A stretch of DNA of 26,653 nt from SYIM01 sp044356835. GTDB taxonomy: Bacteria > Pseudomonadota > Gammaproteobacteria > Burkholderiales > Burkholderiaceae_E. Below are positions 1 to 6,619 of this stretch, one piece after another. The stretch is from assembly GCA_044356835.1 (NCBI GenBank), contig JBIKVK010000017.1:1-26653 (forward strand). Direction: 5' to 3'. Below the pieces are notes generated by a model. It did not search any database and was not told the DNA's origin. It was given only the letters and a program-made list of their open reading frames with translations. How positions within the stretch are numbered: position 1 is the stretch's first letter; every line of letters starts with the position of its first letter. A program made the translations under genes and the position numbers.

Positions 1-681
1 GGGCAAGGGGGTGAGCGTGCCGGACTCATCCCGCTCGTACTGCATGAAGACAAGGTTCCAGATCTCGATGTAGCGGTCACCATCGGCCTCGGCCGAGCCC
101 GGGGGGCCTCCCCAGACCTCGGGTCCGTGATCGTAGAAGATTTCGGAGCAGGGCCCGCAGGGGCCGGTATCGGCCATTTGCCAAAAATTGTCTGATGCGT
201 ACCGCGCGCCCTTGTTGTCCCCGATGCGAACGATCCGTTTGGCGGGCACACCGATCTCGTTCGCCCAGATGCCGTAAGCCTCGTCATCCTCGGCGTACAC
301 CGTCACCCAGAGCCGCTCGGCGGGCAGCCCATACTCGCCGGTCAGCAATTGCCAGGCATGCTGGATGGCTTCGCGCTTGAAGTAATCGCCGAACGAAAAA
401 TTGCCCAGCATCTCGAAAAACGTGTGATGCCGGGCCGTGTAACCGACGTTTTCCAGATCGTTGTGCTTGCCCCCGGCGCGCACGCTCCGTTGCGAGCTTG
501 TCGCCCGGCGATAGGGGCGGTGTTCGCGGCCGAGGAAGACATCCTTGAACTGCACCATGCCGCTGTTGGTAAAGAGCAGGGTCGGATCATTGCCCGGCAC
601 GAGCGGGCTGGAGGCGACGATGGTATGGCCTCTGGACTCAAAAAAGCGCAGAAAGCGTTCGCGGATGTCGGCCGATTTCAT
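1..681 (-). CDS. alaS: alanyl-tRNA synthetase, N-terminal part (cut by window edge)
   Basis: Charges tRNA-Ala with alanine in the cytoplasm. The 227 visible residues are the class II catalytic core of AlaS, which is normally about 870 residues, so roughly a quarter is present. The N-terminus MKSADIRERFLRFFESRGH matches the family start and fixes the ATG at 681. Class II motif 1 lies around residues 24-47 (SSPLVPGNDPTLLFTNSGM) and motif 2 around 84-102 (RHHTFFEMLGNFSFGDYF). The DTGPCGPCSEIFYDHG segment is at about 171-186. No stop or frameshift is seen. The stretch just upstream of the ATG is pyrimidine-rich and has no recognisable Shine-Dalgarno sequence. It is transcribed divergently from the CoA-transferase gene. 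The identification is secure. Confidence 0.97.
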   Translation of the reverse strand, partial: MKSADIRERFLRFFESRGHTIVASSPLVPGNDPTLLFTNSGMVQFKDVFLGREHRPYRRATSSQRSVRAGGKHNDLENVGYTARHHTFFEMLGNFSFGDYFKREAIQHAWQLLTGEYGLPAERLWVTVYAEDDEAYGIWANEIGVPAKRIVRIGDNKGARYASDNFWQMADTGPCGPCSEIFYDHGPEVWGGPPGSAEADGDRYIEIWNLVFMQYERDESGTLTPLP

Positions 682-715
682 GGGATTCGGAAGGAAGGGG
701 GTCGGATTGACCAGA

Positions 716-733
716 ACCCGTCATTTTACGGGT
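716..733. repeat. 18-bp palindrome over the alaS -10 box
   Basis: ACCCGT at 716-721 and ACGGGT at 728-733 are perfect inverted arms around CATTTT. The palindrome overlaps the predicted alaS -10 hexamer and start point. In E. coli, AlaS represses its own gene by binding palindromic DNA at its promoter, so an autoregulatory operator is possible here. The function is inferred. Confidence 0.45.
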
Positions 734-751
734 CGAAGACAATTCCTGTAA
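723..751 (-). promoter_or_regulatory. predicted sigma70 promoter of alaS
   Basis: On the minus strand, TTACAG (plus-strand 746-751) is followed by exactly 17 nt and then TAAAAT (plus-strand 723-728). Transcription would begin near 716, giving a leader of about 35 nt to the ATG at 681. This is a prediction from consensus match and spacing only. Confidence 0.5.
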
Positions 752-780
752 GTTTGCGCGCTGAATTGCCAGGAGTCCCC

Positions 781-1974
781 ATGAGCACGAAAGCCATCCT
801 CGACGGTATCCGGGTCCTCGATCTCACTCGAGTCCTGGCCGGGCCGTGGTGCACACAAAACCTTGCTGACCTGGGCGCCGACGTGATCAAGGTTGAAAAG
901 CCTGGGGCGGGCGACGACACGCGAGGCTGGGGCCCTCCCTTTCTGAAGGCCCGCGATGGCAGCGACACGAGCGACGCCGCCTACTATCTCGCCGCCAACC
1001 GCGGCAAACGATCGATTGCGGTCGATATCGCCTCGGCCGAGGGTCAGGCCACCATCCGCGAACTGGCGCTCAAGAGCGACATCCTGGTGGAAAACTTCAA
1101 AGTCGGCCAGCTGAAGAAATACGGGCTGGATTACGAGAGCCTTTCGGCGCTCAACCCGCGACTGATCTTTTGCTCGGTCACCGGCTTTGGCCAGACCGGG
1201 CCCTGGTCGCACCGGCCGGGATACGACTTCATGATCCAGGGGCTGGGCGGGCTCATGTCGGTCACGGGCGAGGCCGACGATCGGCCCGGGGGCGGGCCTC
1301 AAAAGGCCGGGGTGGCGGTCGCCGACCTGTTCACGGGCATGTACGCCACGCAGGCGGTGCTCGCCGCGCTGTTTCATCGGGAACGGACCGGCGAGGGGCA
1401 GTCCATCGATGTGGCCCTCCTCGATGTTCAGGTCGCCATGATGGCGAACATGAACACCAATTTTCTGGTGAGTGGCAAGCCGCCCAGGCGCTGGGGCAAT
1501 GCGCACCCGAACCTGGTGCCCTACCAGACCTTCAAGGCCTCCGACCAATGGATCATTGTGGCCGTCGGCAATGATGACCAGTTCCGGCGCTTCTGCGAGG
1601 CCGGCGGGCAGCCTCACCTGGCCGGCGACCCGAGATTCCTGCGCGTGCAGGACCGGGTGCGAAATCGTGAGGCCCTGATTCCACTGCTGGCCGACATGGT
1701 TGCGCCCTACACCGGCCAGCATTGGATCGATGCCCTTGAGAAGGCCGGCGTGCCCTGCGGCCCGATCAACGATCTCGCGCAGGTCTTCGACAACCCGCAC
1801 GTGAAAGCGCGGGGCCTGCGCATCGAGATCGAGCGGGAGGATGCCGGTCCGGTGCCTCTGGTGCGCAATCCGGTGCGCTACAGCAGAACCCCTACGGTCG
1901 CGCGGCGGGCGCCGCCGCGCCTGGGCGAACACACCGACGAGGTGCTGCGCGAGCTCCTCGGGCGAACGGGCTAA
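781..1974 (+). CDS. CaiB/BaiF family (class III) acyl-CoA transferase
   Basis: Moves CoA between carboxylic acids through an enzyme-bound aspartyl thioester. The 397-residue length is normal for the family. The N-terminal block LDGIRVLDLTRVLAGPWCTQ is diagnostic, with LGADVIKVEKPGAGDDTRGWGPPF following at about 31-54. The catalytic aspartate is expected at D182 in GVAVADLFTGMYA, aligned with Asp169 of formyl-CoA transferase. The ATG at 781 was chosen because AGGAG lies 5 nt upstream (771-775) and the family N-terminus starts here; the frame is open further upstream only because it runs antisense through alaS. The acid and CoA donor cannot be read from sequence. Succinyl-CoA:dicarboxylate transferases are one plausible group, and the downstream tctBA genes hint at a carboxylate substrate. 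Confidence 0.93.
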   Translation: MSTKAILDGIRVLDLTRVLAGPWCTQNLADLGADVIKVEKPGAGDDTRGWGPPFLKARDGSDTSDAAYYLAANRGKRSIAVDIASAEGQATIRELALKSDILVENFKVGQLKKYGLDYESLSALNPRLIFCSVTGFGQTGPWSHRPGYDFMIQGLGGLMSVTGEADDRPGGGPQKAGVAVADLFTGMYATQAVLAALFHRERTGEGQSIDVALLDVQVAMMANMNTNFLVSGKPPRRWGNAHPNLVPYQTFKASDQWIIVAVGNDDQFRRFCEAGGQPHLAGDPRFLRVQDRVRNREALIPLLADMVAPYTGQHWIDALEKAGVPCGPINDLAQVFDNPHVKARGLRIEIEREDAGPVPLVRNPVRYSRTPTVARRAPPRLGEHTDEVLRELLGRTG

Positions 1975-2244
1975 AAGGCGCATCGGGCCCGACCGATCCT
2001 GAGTGCCACCGCGAGAAGCAAGTGGCGACTGAAAAACCATACCTCCTGCAAGGGAAAACCTGAGGAGACCCACTGGCCCCCGGCCGCGCGTGCTTGTTTA
2101 CGCGCCTCAAGGCTTTCAGCTAACATCGCCGCGATCCGATGTGTTTATCAGTGCGACGCTTTCAGCTTAGACACATCGGGTCATGGGGTAAAAACTCCGG
2201 TTCAGACCGGTTTACGCAAAAGAACCCTCGAGGGGACAGCAGCA
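1975..2244. other. intergenic region between CoA-transferase and tctB
   Basis: This 270-nt gap holds no convincing gene. It contains a short palindrome TCGGGCCCGA (1983-1992) just after the CoA-transferase stop, a 10-bp direct repeat GCTTTCAGCT at 2112-2121 and 2158-2167, and the inverted repeat described separately at 2136-2179. A weak promoter-like pair, TTTACG then TAACAT with 18 nt between, lies near 2097-2126. AGGGGA at 2231-2236 is the tctB ribosome binding site. The layout suggests that tctBA has its own regulated promoter. Confidence 0.5.
2136..2179. repeat. long inverted repeat upstream of tctB
   Basis: CCGATGTGT (2136-2144) and ACACATCGG (2171-2179) are perfect 9-bp inverted arms. 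Three further inner pairs are possible if one G-U is allowed. The loop is about 20 nt and contains the second copy of the GCTTTCAGCT repeat. There is no T tract, so it does not look like an intrinsic terminator. It could be an operator or a structured 5' leader. Confidence 0.45.
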
Positions 2245-2709
2245 ATGAGAATCCGCAATCACCGGGATTTCTGGGCAGGGATCATGTTCCTTGTCTTCGG
2301 CATCCTGTTCATGTTCTGGTCACGCAGCTACCAGTTGGGGACCGCCGCCAAGATGGGGCCGGGCTATTTTCCGACCGTACTGGGCGGCATCATGGCGGTC
2401 TTGGGCCTGATCATCATTCTCGGGGCCTTTGCACGGTCGAATCCCGAGACCCGGGTCGCGACCTTCGGCTTCAAGGAAATCTTCCTGGTCTGCGCCGCAG
2501 TCGGGGCGTTCGCATTCCTTCTGAACTATCTCGGCATGATGCTGGCGATCATCATCATGGCGTTCATTTCCGCCGCCGCCAGTCACGAGTTCAAGGTCAA
2601 GGAGACCGCGATCAACTCGGTCGTGATGTGTTTGCTGTCCTACCTGTGTTTCGTCTACGGTCTTGAAGTGCAGATGCCGACCTGGCCCGCCTTCATGGTC
2701 AGCAAATAA
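2245..2709 (+). CDS. tctB: TctB family small membrane subunit of tripartite tricarboxylate-type transporter
   Basis: Small integral inner-membrane subunit of a secondary carboxylate uptake system of the tripartite tricarboxylate transporter type. It has 154 residues, typical for TctB. Hydrophobic segments lie at roughly 10-26, 45-62, 75-92, 94-112 and 118-138, with the conserved early MGPGYFPTVLGG loop at about 36-47. AGGGGA 8 nt upstream supports the ATG. The stop TAA at 2707-2709 overlaps the Shine-Dalgarno AAGGGG of tctA, so the two are translationally linked. No tctC binding-protein gene is adjacent. The ligand is unknown. Confidence 0.9.
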   Translation: MRIRNHRDFWAGIMFLVFGILFMFWSRSYQLGTAAKMGPGYFPTVLGGIMAVLGLIIILGAFARSNPETRVATFGFKEIFLVCAAVGAFAFLLNYLGMMLAIIIMAFISAAASHEFKVKETAINSVVMCLLSYLCFVYGLEVQMPTWPAFMVSK

Positions 2710-2722
2710 GGGGCCCTCGGCA

Positions 2723-4234
2723 ATGGACATCATTGACAACCTGCTGCTGGGCCTCTCGGTTGCGGCAACGCTCACCAATATTTTTTACTGCTTCATCGGC
2801 TGTCTGCTCGGCACCCTGATCGGAGTCCTGCCGGGGATCGGCCCGCTCGCAACCATCGCGATGCTGCTGCCGATCACCTACAAGATGACTGACCCGGTCA
2901 CCGCGCTGATCATGCTGGCGGGCATTTACTACGGCGCACAGTACGGTGGCTCGACCACCGCCATCCTGGTCAACCTGCCGGGCGAGACCTCTTCCGTGGT
3001 GACCACCCTGGACGGCTACCAGATGGCGAGGAAAGGTCGGGCCGGACCGGCGCTCGCCACTGCAGCCATCGGCTCGTTCTTCGCCGGTACAGTGGCCACG
3101 CTGATGATCGCAGGCTTTGCGCCCCCCTTGGCCGAGATCGCCTTCAAGTTCGGCCCCGCCGAGTACTTTTCTCTGATGGTGCTGGGCCTGATCGCTGCGG
3201 TGGTGCTGGCCCATGGCTCGATCATCAAGGCGCTGGCCATGGTCGTGCTGGGCCTTCTGATCGGCATGGTCGGCACCGACGTCAACTCCGGCGTGGCCCG
3301 GTTCTCGTTCGATATTCCGGAACTGACCGATGGCATCGAGTTCGCCGCAGTGGCCATGGGCATGTTCGGATTTGGCGAAATCATCGCCAACCTTGAGCAG
3401 AAGGAAAAGCGCGAGGTCTTCACCCACAGCGTCGGCAAGCTGATGCCTTCCCGCGAGGACTTCCGGCGGATGGTGTTCCCGATCCTGCGGGGAACGGCCT
3501 TGGGCTCTTTCCTCGGAATCCTTCCCGGGGGCGGCGCGGTACTTTCGGCGTTCTCGGCCTACGCGATCGAGAAGAAACTGTCCAAGTACCCGGAGGAATT
3601 CGGCAAAGGCGCAATAGAAGGTGTGGCCGGACCCGAGTCGGCCAACAATGCGGGCTCGCAGACCTCCTTTATCCCGATGCTGACGCTGGGCATTCCGACC
3701 AATGCGGTGATGGCGCTGATGGTCGCGGGCATGATGATCCACAACATTCAGCCTGGTCCGCAGGTGATGACCAGCAATCCGAACCTGTTCTGGGGTCTGA
3801 TTGCCTCGATGTGGATCGGCAATGCCATGTTGCTGATCCTCAACCTGCCGCTGGTAGGCGTGTGGGTCAAGCTGCTGACCATCCCCTACCGGGTGCTCTA
3901 CCCCGCCATCCTCATGTTCTGCTGCATCGGCGCGTACTCGCTGAACAACAATGTGTTCGATGTGTACATGACCATCCCGTTCGCGATCCTGGGCTACCTG
4001 TTCAAGAAGCTCGATTGCGAACCCGCGCCGCTGCTCCTCGGCTTCGTGCTCGGTAAGCTGATGGAGGAGTACCTGCGCCGCGCCATGACCATCTCGCGGG
4101 GCGACCCGACCGTGTTCGTGACCCGGCCACTGTCGGCCACCATGCTGGGCATTGCCGTGGTGCTGCTGATCATCGTGTTCCTGCCGTCGATCAAGAAGAA
4201 ACGCCAGGAGGCGTTCTCCGAAGAGGACAGCTGA
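2723..4234 (+). CDS. tctA: TctA family large membrane subunit of tripartite tricarboxylate-type transporter
   Basis: Main permease subunit, 503 residues and multi-spanning, as expected for TctA. Hallmarks are the glycine/proline-rich GVLPGIGPLATIAMLLPITY near residues 34-53, the repeat-related GILPGGGAVLSAFSAYAIEK in the middle, then GPESANNAGSQTSFIPML and LGIPTNAVMALMVAGMM. The ATG at 2723 was preferred over an in-frame upstream ATG at 2663 because it has AAGGGG 9 nt upstream and the upstream option would overlap tctB by 47 nt. The gene works with tctB in the inner membrane. A periplasmic TctC partner is required in characterised systems and must be encoded elsewhere. An intrinsic terminator follows at 4281-4318. 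Confidence 0.94.
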   Translation: MDIIDNLLLGLSVAATLTNIFYCFIGCLLGTLIGVLPGIGPLATIAMLLPITYKMTDPVTALIMLAGIYYGAQYGGSTTAILVNLPGETSSVVTTLDGYQMARKGRAGPALATAAIGSFFAGTVATLMIAGFAPPLAEIAFKFGPAEYFSLMVLGLIAAVVLAHGSIIKALAMVVLGLLIGMVGTDVNSGVARFSFDIPELTDGIEFAAVAMGMFGFGEIIANLEQKEKREVFTHSVGKLMPSREDFRRMVFPILRGTALGSFLGILPGGGAVLSAFSAYAIEKKLSKYPEEFGKGAIEGVAGPESANNAGSQTSFIPMLTLGIPTNAVMALMVAGMMIHNIQPGPQVMTSNPNLFWGLIASMWIGNAMLLILNLPLVGVWVKLLTIPYRVLYPAILMFCCIGAYSLNNNVFDVYMTIPFAILGYLFKKLDCEPAPLLLGFVLGKLMEEYLRRAMTISRGDPTVFVTRPLSATMLGIAVVLLIIVFLPSIKKKRQEAFSEEDS

Positions 4235-4280
4235 TCTTCGCCGCTACAAGCGTCTGGGGCGTCTGATGCGCCCCGACATT

Positions 4281-4318
4281 ACGGGCCCGCTGCCTCGCGC
4301 ACCGGGCCCGTTGTTTTT
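4281..4318 (+). terminator. intrinsic terminator of the tctBA unit
   Basis: ACGGGCCCG (4281-4289) and CGGGCCCGT (4303-4311) form a perfect 9-bp GC-rich stem with a 13-nt loop, followed by TGTTTTT (4312-4318). The T tract is on the plus strand, so it serves the plus-strand unit. It touches the stop codon of the convergent small urease-linked gene. A smaller hairpin, GGGGCG/CGCCCC at 4256-4274, precedes it. Confidence 0.75.
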
Positions 4319-4560
4319 CAGCGGTCGCTGTTTGTCCGCATGGGCCCAGCTGAGCCAGACCGGCGATGACGGGCGACCAGCACCACTGCCAGCGCCACCA
4401 GCACGAGACCCGCCCAATGATCGGGCTCGGTCAGCAGATGCCAAAAGGCTGCGAGGACGTCATCGCCGTGAATGCCCGGATGAGCCCAGGCATTCAGGAC
4501 CGGGGCGATCCAGAGCACGGTAACCCGACCCATGCTGCGAAGAGAAAAACGGAGAGACAT
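4318..4560 (-). CDS. 80-residue urease-linked membrane protein of unknown function
   Basis: I do not recognise a named family with certainty. The ATG at 4560 has AAGGAG 7 nt upstream (plus-strand 4568-4573), which sits right at the ureG stop, so the gene is very probably the last of the urease operon. The protein begins MSLRFSLRSMGRVTVLWIAP, a short positively charged then hydrophobic signal-like segment ending near NAWAHPGIHG. A second hydrophobic segment at about 50-64 (AGLVLVALAVVLVAR) is followed by an arginine-rich tail. The histidines in HPGIHG and HLLTEPDH resemble the spacing in HupE/UreJ nickel-type permeases, but the protein is far shorter than those, so a nickel-related role is only a guess. 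A longer in-frame start further up would overlap most of ureG and is unlikely. Confidence 0.7.
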   Translation of the reverse strand: MSLRFSLRSMGRVTVLWIAPVLNAWAHPGIHGDDVLAAFWHLLTEPDHWAGLVLVALAVVLVARHRRSGSAGPMRTNSDR

Positions 4561-4573
4561 CACTGGGCTCCTT

Positions 4574-5227
4574 TCAGGACGCTTGGGTCCGGTCGAGCAG
4601 GCCGCGCGTCTCGATCTGGTGAATGACCTGATCGAGCCCATGGCCGGTCTTGAGATTGGTAAACACAAACGGCCGCGCACCGCGCATCCGGCGGGCATCG
4701 CGATCCATGACTTCGAGCGAAGCACCCACATAGGGCGCCAGATCGATCTTGTTGATGACCAGGAGATCCGATTTCATGATCCCGGGGCCGCCCTTGCGCG
4801 GGATTTTTTCGCCCGCGGCCACGTCGATGACGTAAATGGTGAAGTCCGAGAGCTCGGGGCTGAAGGTGGCCGCAAGGTTGTCACCGCCGCTCTCGACCAG
4901 AACAAGTTCAAGACCGGGAATTCGACTTTCCAGCCGCTCGACGGCATCCAGATTGATCGACGCATCCTCTCGGATCGCGGTGTGCGGGCAGCCACCCGTC
5001 TCAACGCCCAGGATCCGGTCCAGGGTCAGGGCATCGTGGCGGGCAAGAAATTCGGCATCCTCGCGCGTGTATATATCGTTGGTTACGACCGCCATGTTGT
5101 AGCGATCCCGCAGCGCCTGGCACAAGGACAAGGTGAGCGCGGTCTTTCCCGAGCCCACAGGGCCGCCGATGCCCACCCGAAGCGCAGGGTGGCGGGAGCC
5201 TGAAACGAATTCATTGGAAGCGGTCAT
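4574..5227 (-). CDS. ureG: urease accessory GTPase UreG
   Basis: SIMIBI-class GTPase that supplies nickel and drives GTP-dependent assembly of the urease active site with UreF, UreD/H and UreE. It has 217 residues, close to the usual 200-210. The P-loop GPVGSGKT lies at about residues 22-29. The invariant metal-binding CPH occurs in GGCPHTAIRED, followed by ESGGDNLAATFSPEL. The guanine-specificity motif NKID is in LLVINKIDLAPYVG. The ATG at 5227 gives the expected short N-terminal lead. No strong Shine-Dalgarno is visible in the 39-nt gap after ureF, so translation may depend on coupling. It is followed closely by the 80-residue membrane gene. Confidence 0.97.
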   Translation of the reverse strand: MTASNEFVSGSRHPALRVGIGGPVGSGKTALTLSLCQALRDRYNMAVVTNDIYTREDAEFLARHDALTLDRILGVETGGCPHTAIREDASINLDAVERLESRIPGLELVLVESGGDNLAATFSPELSDFTIYVIDVAAGEKIPRKGGPGIMKSDLLVINKIDLAPYVGASLEVMDRDARRMRGARPFVFTNLKTGHGLDQVIHQIETRGLLDRTQAS

Positions 5228-5266
5228 CTGGAACAGTCCGGGGTTTAGGGTTGAACGAGGGGAATC

Positions 5267-5959
5267 TCATGAACGGAACAGGCGGGAATACTGGGTTTCG
5301 TGGCGGCTGCTCGCGATGGCAAGCCCCGGTGTGAAACTGCTCCAGCGCTCCGCGGGCAGGGCGGCGGCCTGTTGGGCCACCTGTTCGAGGCGAGGCCCGA
5401 GCGCAGACAACAGGCGCTGCCCGGCCTGTTGGCCGAGCGGGACCGCCTTCATCGCCGCCATGACCTGATTTTCGGCCCAGGCCCAGAGCCAGGCGATGAG
5501 CGCGGCGTCCGGGTCGAGCTGGAATACCCGGGCAGCCAAGCCCCACCCCCAGGGCAAGGGACAGAGATCCGAACGCGAACGCGCCTGTGCCGCCCGCTCA
5601 CGGAGGACAGGGCTTATTTCAGGAAGGGTCATGACCATCTGTACCAGAGACTGTCCCATCTGCAGGGTTTCGGCGCGCAGTTCGGCCGTTTCGCGTGAGA
5701 CCAGATAGCGCCGCGCGAGCGCGTCGGCCTCCGGCCAGTCATCGCACGCCATCGCCCCGAACAGACTGCGACACAAGGGCGCTTCGAATCGCCCCACACC
5801 GGCCTCGAGCACGGCCTCGATCCAGCGCTGCACGCCGTCCTCGTCCCCGGCCCAGCCCAGCTCGATCGCTGACTCGAGACCCTGGGAATAACTGAACCCA
5901 CCGATGGGCAGCGCGGGACTACCTAGCCGGAGGAGCGCAAAAAGCCTTTGTGCGCTCAT
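5267..5959 (-). CDS. ureF: urease accessory protein UreF
   Basis: Helical accessory protein that bridges UreD/H and UreG and gates nickel delivery to apo-urease. The 230 residues match the family. The N-terminal signature LLRLGSPALPIGGFSYSQGLE is intact at about 10-30. The C-terminus ends SSRHETQYSRLFRS, matching the conserved HETQYSRLFRS tail that contacts UreG. Its ATG overlaps the ureE stop as ATGA (plus-strand 5956-5959), indicating tight coupling to ureE. Confidence 0.96.
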   Translation of the reverse strand: MSAQRLFALLRLGSPALPIGGFSYSQGLESAIELGWAGDEDGVQRWIEAVLEAGVGRFEAPLCRSLFGAMACDDWPEADALARRYLVSRETAELRAETLQMGQSLVQMVMTLPEISPVLRERAAQARSRSDLCPLPWGWGLAARVFQLDPDAALIAWLWAWAENQVMAAMKAVPLGQQAGQRLLSALGPRLEQVAQQAAALPAERWSSFTPGLAIASSRHETQYSRLFRS

Positions 5960-6606
5960 CGAGGCTTCAGGGGATCCGTCAAAAAATCGTGGATCTTGGG
6001 CGCATGCCGACGATCGTCATGCGCACCGCCCAGCGAACCGGCCTGGACCAAGGCGGCAGGGGCTTGCACCATCGGCGCCTGTCCTTGAGCCCCATCATGC
6101 TGATGGGAATCGCTCGCGTGGCTGTGATCATGGTCGTGGTCGTGGTCGTGGCCATGACTGTGGCCATGATGGCCATATCCATAGGCCCCAGCTTCGGGGT
6201 CGAACGCATCATCCACGAGCGTCGCCGACCCGCCCAGGCCCTTCACCATGTTTTCGAGCACATGGTCGTACTGCAAACGCAACCAGCCCTCGCCCATCTG
6301 CAGCGGCACGTGGCGGTTGCCGAGGTGGTAACCGATCCGGGCAAGCGCGAGCGGAGTGGCCGCCTCGACATGAATCAATTCCTCATCGGCCGCGCGCACC
6401 CTGAGGCTCTCGCCCGACGCTGCGGCCACCAGAGCACCCTCGCGCAGCACGCTCCCCCGGGGGAGATCAAAACCGACCGTCTCGCCAGCTCGAGCGCCCG
6501 ACTCGATGGTGAGGCGCAGGCGTGACTTCTGACGCCATTCAAAGGCGAGCGACACCTCGCCCACGACGCGCGCGGGCTCACCCCCCAGCCGATCGAAGAT
6601 CAACAT
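5956..6606 (-). CDS. ureE: urease accessory nickel chaperone UreE with His-rich tail
   Basis: Dimeric nickel metallochaperone for urease. Its 216 residues exceed the common 150-160 because of the C-terminal region. The peptide-binding and metal-binding domains are recognisable from YHLGNRHVPLQ and LRLQYDHVLENMVKGLG. H115 aligns with the essential interface histidine (His96) of Klebsiella UreE. Residues 146-170 carry 12 histidines alternating with Asp, Ser and Gly, which would bind several nickel ions. Unusually, about 45 more residues follow the His stretch, including an Ala/Gln/Pro-rich spacer and a charged end HDDRRHAPKIHDFL. A GAGGAGC ribosome site (plus-strand 6612-6618) lies 5 nt upstream of the ATG. 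Confidence 0.96.
   Translation of the reverse strand: MLIFDRLGGEPARVVGEVSLAFEWRQKSRLRLTIESGARAGETVGFDLPRGSVLREGALVAAASGESLRVRAADEELIHVEAATPLALARIGYHLGNRHVPLQMGEGWLRLQYDHVLENMVKGLGGSATLVDDAFDPEAGAYGYGHHGHSHGHDHDHDHDHSHASDSHQHDGAQGQAPMVQAPAALVQAGSLGGAHDDRRHAPKIHDFLTDPLKPR
6132..6151. repeat. hexanucleotide tandem repeat inside ureE
   Basis: The plus strand reads GGTCGT three times in a row (6132-6149) plus a partial copy. On the coding strand this gives alternating His and Asp codons in the nickel-binding tail. Units of six change the number of His-Asp pairs without breaking the frame. Confidence 0.7.
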
Positions 6607-6619
6607 GGATCGCTCCTCG

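Noticed and set aside
721..2073. Long open frame antisense to the CoA-transferase
   Set aside because: It mirrors a strongly conserved enzyme, has no recognisable domain and low-complexity Arg/His/Gly composition typical of antisense frames in GC-rich DNA.
2699..3742. 347-codon frame antisense to tctA
   Set aside because: Very His/Gln/Arg-rich translation with no domain; explained by reverse-strand codon bias of a membrane protein gene.
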